From Oxytricha trifallax (lineage: Eukaryota; Ciliophora; Spirotrichea; Sporadotrichida; Oxytrichidae), in NCBI GenBank assembly GCA_000711775.1, contig ARYC01017186.1, forward strand, positions 1 to 64,000: DNA of 64,000 nt, in the 5' to 3' direction. A program made the translations under genes and the position numbers. Numbering within the stretch: position 1 is the stretch's first letter; every line of letters starts with the position of its first letter. Below the pieces are notes generated by a model that saw nothing but the letters and a program-made list of their open reading frames with translations, had not been told where the DNA came from and ran no database searches. Shown here piece by piece: positions 60,727 through 64,000 of the stretch.

Positions 60727-63700
60727 ATGGGAAAATCTCAATATAATCGCATGACATCTGCAGCTGCGACTGAATTCAAAGATCGCGTGAAATTAACTGG
60801 TGGTTGGAAAACCATGACAAATCTGAATAATAACCCCAGAACAGAGACCACCTAGGATTTCTATAAATCTAAAGGTAAAAAGATAAAGGGACCTGTACAA
60901 ATTGGTGTGAGAAAAGACACCCAATTAGAGGAAGAGAAATGGACTGATAAAGTTTTCACTGGTAATAACCCAAAATTAACTGCTTTCTTATAATAGAATA
61001 TAATATCATGTCATTCAGAAGTTGATTTGTTATAAGTGGCCAACCAAGGGAAAGGGAATCTATATTCAATGCAGATTTTAAAAAGAGAAGACTCTAACAG
61101 CACACTGAGGATTAAAAAACAGCTTCAAAATCTTACCAAAAAAGGAAGGAAGATATTCATGCTGAAGCTGAACAAGAAACCTAGCTAGTAAGAATGAAAA
61201 ATAATGAGACTTTAGAGGGAAAAGTTGACTTGACAAAGGTTAAAGACATTAGAAGAGCTCTGAGAAGACGTTACGCCACCAGAAACAATTTCCAAAAGAT
61301 TTTCACATAATGGGATACTTCTTCTAAAGGCCACATTGATGTTAGTGATTTGCATCACATGATGAATAAAATGGGCTTGAAAGTCAACTTAGATGAAGCC
61401 CAAGTTTTTCTTATCAGTGCTGATCAAGACAATAACAATTAGCTAAGCATGAATGAATTCATGGACTTGATTTTTTCACAGAATGATGCGCTTAATGTTG
61501 ACTTAAGCAAGGTTGAAAGTGTTCATTAAACTGAAGACCTCTTCTAAAAGTACTTTGCTAACACCTAAAATTTATTACTGAATGACATTCGTAACGATGC
61601 TTAATCCATTAAAGTCAACAGATAAATGAATCAATGGAAGTTATTCATTTAAAAGAACTTGAACAATATCTCCCTGGACATTTTAAACATTGATTAAGAT
61701 AAGCAAAACTCAATTGATGAAAGAGACCTACTGAGAGTCATTGAGAAGAGAGCTAACATTCCAGAGTACTTGAAACAAAGCCAGGATTAATTGCATAAGT
61801 TTATAGAGGAATATTCTGATGGGGAGAGTGGAAAAGTAAATTACAGGGATATGATTGAACATTTAAGAGGTTTTGATTATGAAAGAGCGACCAACGAAAA
61901 ATCTCAGCAAGTCGTATAAATAGATAATAAATTGACAACACAACTTCAATTTTCATTCTCAATTATTGTAAAATTATAGCATCTAGCTCAAGAAGCAGCG
62001 CATAGTCGGATATTTTGAATTAAGTATAGAGGAAAACTCGTACTATCTTTGATGATGATTATGTGATATTGGATTCTTAGAAAGTTCCACCTAACACTCT
62101 TGAATAAATCTAGAGACGACTAGTCAAAATAAATTAGTTTTATTTTATTATTAAATCACATTTTTTTATAATTATGATTATCAAAGTAAATAGACATTTC
62201 TAAAGAGTGTTTGGTTCATAAAAATAATTAGACTAATTCATTAAAGAAAACATGAAACCAGATAAAAATGGAAATGTGAGTGTAGACCAACTTAAGGATT
62301 TCGTCATTGCTCATTCACAAAATACAGTATATTATATTAAGGCATTGACTTATACAACTTAAGTTCCGTTTAAATTATATTAATTTGTTTGTATGATAAT
62401 TGCAAAGACGAAATGGTATAGAAGAAAATGGATAAGAAAGACATTGAAGGATTTCTCTCTGCTTTCATTTACAATACCTACGGATCAACCAACGTTGAAG
62501 CCATTGCTCCACTTGTCTTCACAGATGAGAATTATGTAGCCAAGAAACTTAATAACAGAACAAAAGGAATCCCGCCACCACCTGATGTCAATGGAGATCT
62601 CGATCTTTATGAAGTTGGCAATGATGATATTCATAATCCATTTTCATTATTATTTATGAATTAATGCCATAATTACAACAAATTCAGGTGAATTATTTTA
62701 AATAATCACAGAGTAAAGGAAGTACTCAAAAATTTAGAAGAGAAAGTGTTTTCGGGTCCAGTAAAAATGTTCCAAGTTTTTAAATAATTTGATAAGGATG
62801 GTGATGGTTTCGTCTCATATGCTAATTTATTAATTTTAATAAGATTTTATTCTTTATTTTAGAATATATTACATAATTTCTAATAATAATAATAATAATA
62901 ATAATAATATAAGATTTTGAAGTTCAGATGAATGCCTTATAAATAAGCGCTTCTAAGAGAGAAATAGCTGGAATTTTAAAAAATCTTGATAAAGACAATA
63001 AAGGATTAAATGTATTCATTCACATTAAATTTATTTAAAATCACAACGAAATTTATTTAATGGATTCTTGGACTTTAGAGCATTTTCTACGAGTATAAAT
63101 CCACACATGAGCAATCAAATAAACGTCTAAACCAACGATCTTCACCTACCCAATTTAGTGCCAAATAAGGATAGAATAAGTCATTTAGCAACCAAAACCA
63201 ACCAACTCTAGGAAGCCGTAAATTAAGTGAGGAGAAGCTTCCAACCAGACATTGAAGCTAGTAAGTTAAATTTAGTAAGTTTCTTAATTTACATGTATAG
63301 GACTTGTTGCACCTACTAGATTTAGTTCAAAACCCGCTCACCCAAATACTTTTATGAACTTCTAGCATGGCCCCAAAACCCCTGGTTTTATCTCTGAGAG
63401 AGATAGATTGCTGCCCAAACGTTCTGATATGAACGCCTCTATTGGCCTCTAACAAGAAGATAAATTAAAAAAGCAAGTATTAATAATAATTTCTTAAAAT
63501 TTTGATTAAATATATGCAAATTTGAATAAAATATCCGAATATATTCAAATTTAATATGTTTATTTTTAATTAGCATTAATCCAATCTAAAGCAGAGTCAA
63601 AAAGACAAAACTTCGACAATTTAGCGAGAAAAATTAATGATAACGATGTTGTGAAGGAAACCTTTGCTCAAAATAAAATCTATAAAAAAGCTGCAACCTA

Positions 63701-63760
63701 TGAAATGTACGAAAAACTTTGTCATGTTTAGTCGCTATAATCAAGGCTTTTTAATCTCTT
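60727..63760 (+). CDS. Multi-EF-hand calcium-binding protein, split by IESs
   Basis: It starts at ATG 60727 (MGKSQYNRMTSAAATEFKDR). The frame changes across an AT-rich stretch near 60990-61020, probably a short IES. A first EF-hand pair lies at about 61300-61480 (WDTSSKGHIDVSDLHHM and ADQDNNNQLSMNEFMDLI), with further hands at about 61690-61740 (NIDQDKQNSIDERDL), 62255-62310 (DKNGNVSVDQLKDFV) and 62785-62820 (FDKDGDGFVSY). A proline stretch (GIPPPPD) lies near 62570. The tail has PAHPNTFMNF, ERDRLLPKRSDMNASIGL and NFDNLARKINDNDVVKETFA. AT-rich gaps near 61925-61975, 62130-62195, 62330-62400, 62660-62695 and 62820-62925 are probable IESs. Calcium binding is expected; an axonemal role is possible in ciliates but not shown here. 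The 3' end is uncertain. Confidence 0.75.
62881..62909 (+). repeat. TAA microsatellite
   Basis: About ten TAA units inside an AT-rich gap of the EF-hand gene. Because TAA is glutamine in this code it would encode poly-Q if retained, but it lies among non-coding AT-rich text. Confidence 0.85.
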
Positions 63761-63844
63761 AGTAAATTTCATTGCTAAAAATCACTCTATTTATGTTATA
63801 ATTTAAGAAATTTCTACATTTTTTATGATAATTTGGCATTATAA

Positions 63845-64000
63845 AGTATAGAAAGGATGAGATTTTCCCATTGTTCCAAAGTCAGCATATTTTAGATTAG
63901 GGTTGTAACGATCCACACTTTCAATTTCTCCCTTAGTCCTGAAATCTAAGTTAGTCAAACCACACTGATGAGTCCTGTCTCTTCTAATGTTCATATTTTT
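63845..64000 (-). CDS. Partial minus-strand coding block at the window edge
   Basis: With TAG/TAA as glutamine, the minus strand is open from the window end to about 63845, reading MNIRRDRTHQCGLTNLDF, then SVDRYNPNLKYADFGTMG. It is clearly more protein-like than the plus strand here. It could be the start of another gene or an inverted MDS of the EF-hand gene, whose last plus-strand block ends near 63760. No family is recognised. Confidence 0.45.

Noticed and set aside
61000..61045. TTATAA repeat as the pointer for the first IES of the EF-hand gene.
   Set aside because: The interval between the copies is a multiple of three and does not produce the needed frame change.
1..64000. CRISPR arrays, rRNA, tRNA genes and bacterial operons.
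   Set aside because: None seen; the short tandem repeat at 1407-1575 is irregular and the window is clearly eukaryotic germline DNA.

Overview
This window reads as germline (micronuclear) DNA of a spirotrich ciliate of the Oxytricha/Stylonychia/Tetmemena kind. Three things point there. Conserved genes read through TAA and TAG where the families have glutamine, and end at TGA. The genes are cut into short coding blocks by AT-rich segments bounded by short direct repeats (pointers), as expected for macronuclear-destined segments (MDSs) split by internal eliminated sequences (IESs). A TBE transposon is present at 42085-46518, with CAAAACCCC telomere-like ends, an AAT target duplication and the three known TBE genes. 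Introns are short (about 29-69 bp, GTAAG...TAG).

Layout. 1-7.3 kb is a GC-richer island with a degenerate C2H2 zinc-finger gene and a Tc1/IS630-type DDE transposase gene, followed by a foldback element (7779-8611). 8.8-21.7 kb holds four plus-strand genes: a PP2C phosphatase, two unrecognised genes, and ELP2 (Elongator WD40 subunit). 21.7-42 kb is AT-rich and full of mobile DNA: a foldback with an 8-bp duplication (26107-26747), a near-perfect 1.2-kb palindrome (29595-30803), a terminal-inverted-repeat (TIR) element encoding a Rep-like superfamily 3 helicase (33370-35532), about 412-bp MITEs sharing its end motif, and a Merlin element with an intact transposase (38269-40194). A putative extracellular-repeat gene (40.8-42.0 kb) and the TBE follow.

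46.9-57.4 kb carries two minus-strand TmcB/PAS-like membrane protein genes; the left one is truncated beside the TBE. 57.4-60.6 kb is compact: a secreted thioredoxin-like gene, then ATG6 (Beclin 1) in two pieces of opposite orientation joined by a 15-bp pointer, with a complete COMM-domain gene between the pieces. 60.7-63.8 kb is a multi-EF-hand gene.

The most interesting items are the Rep/helicase TIR element with its apparent MITE relatives and the inverted ATG6 with a gene nested in the gap. Many coding blocks show single-base frameshifts, several at GG runs, so sequencing indels must be weighed against real decay.
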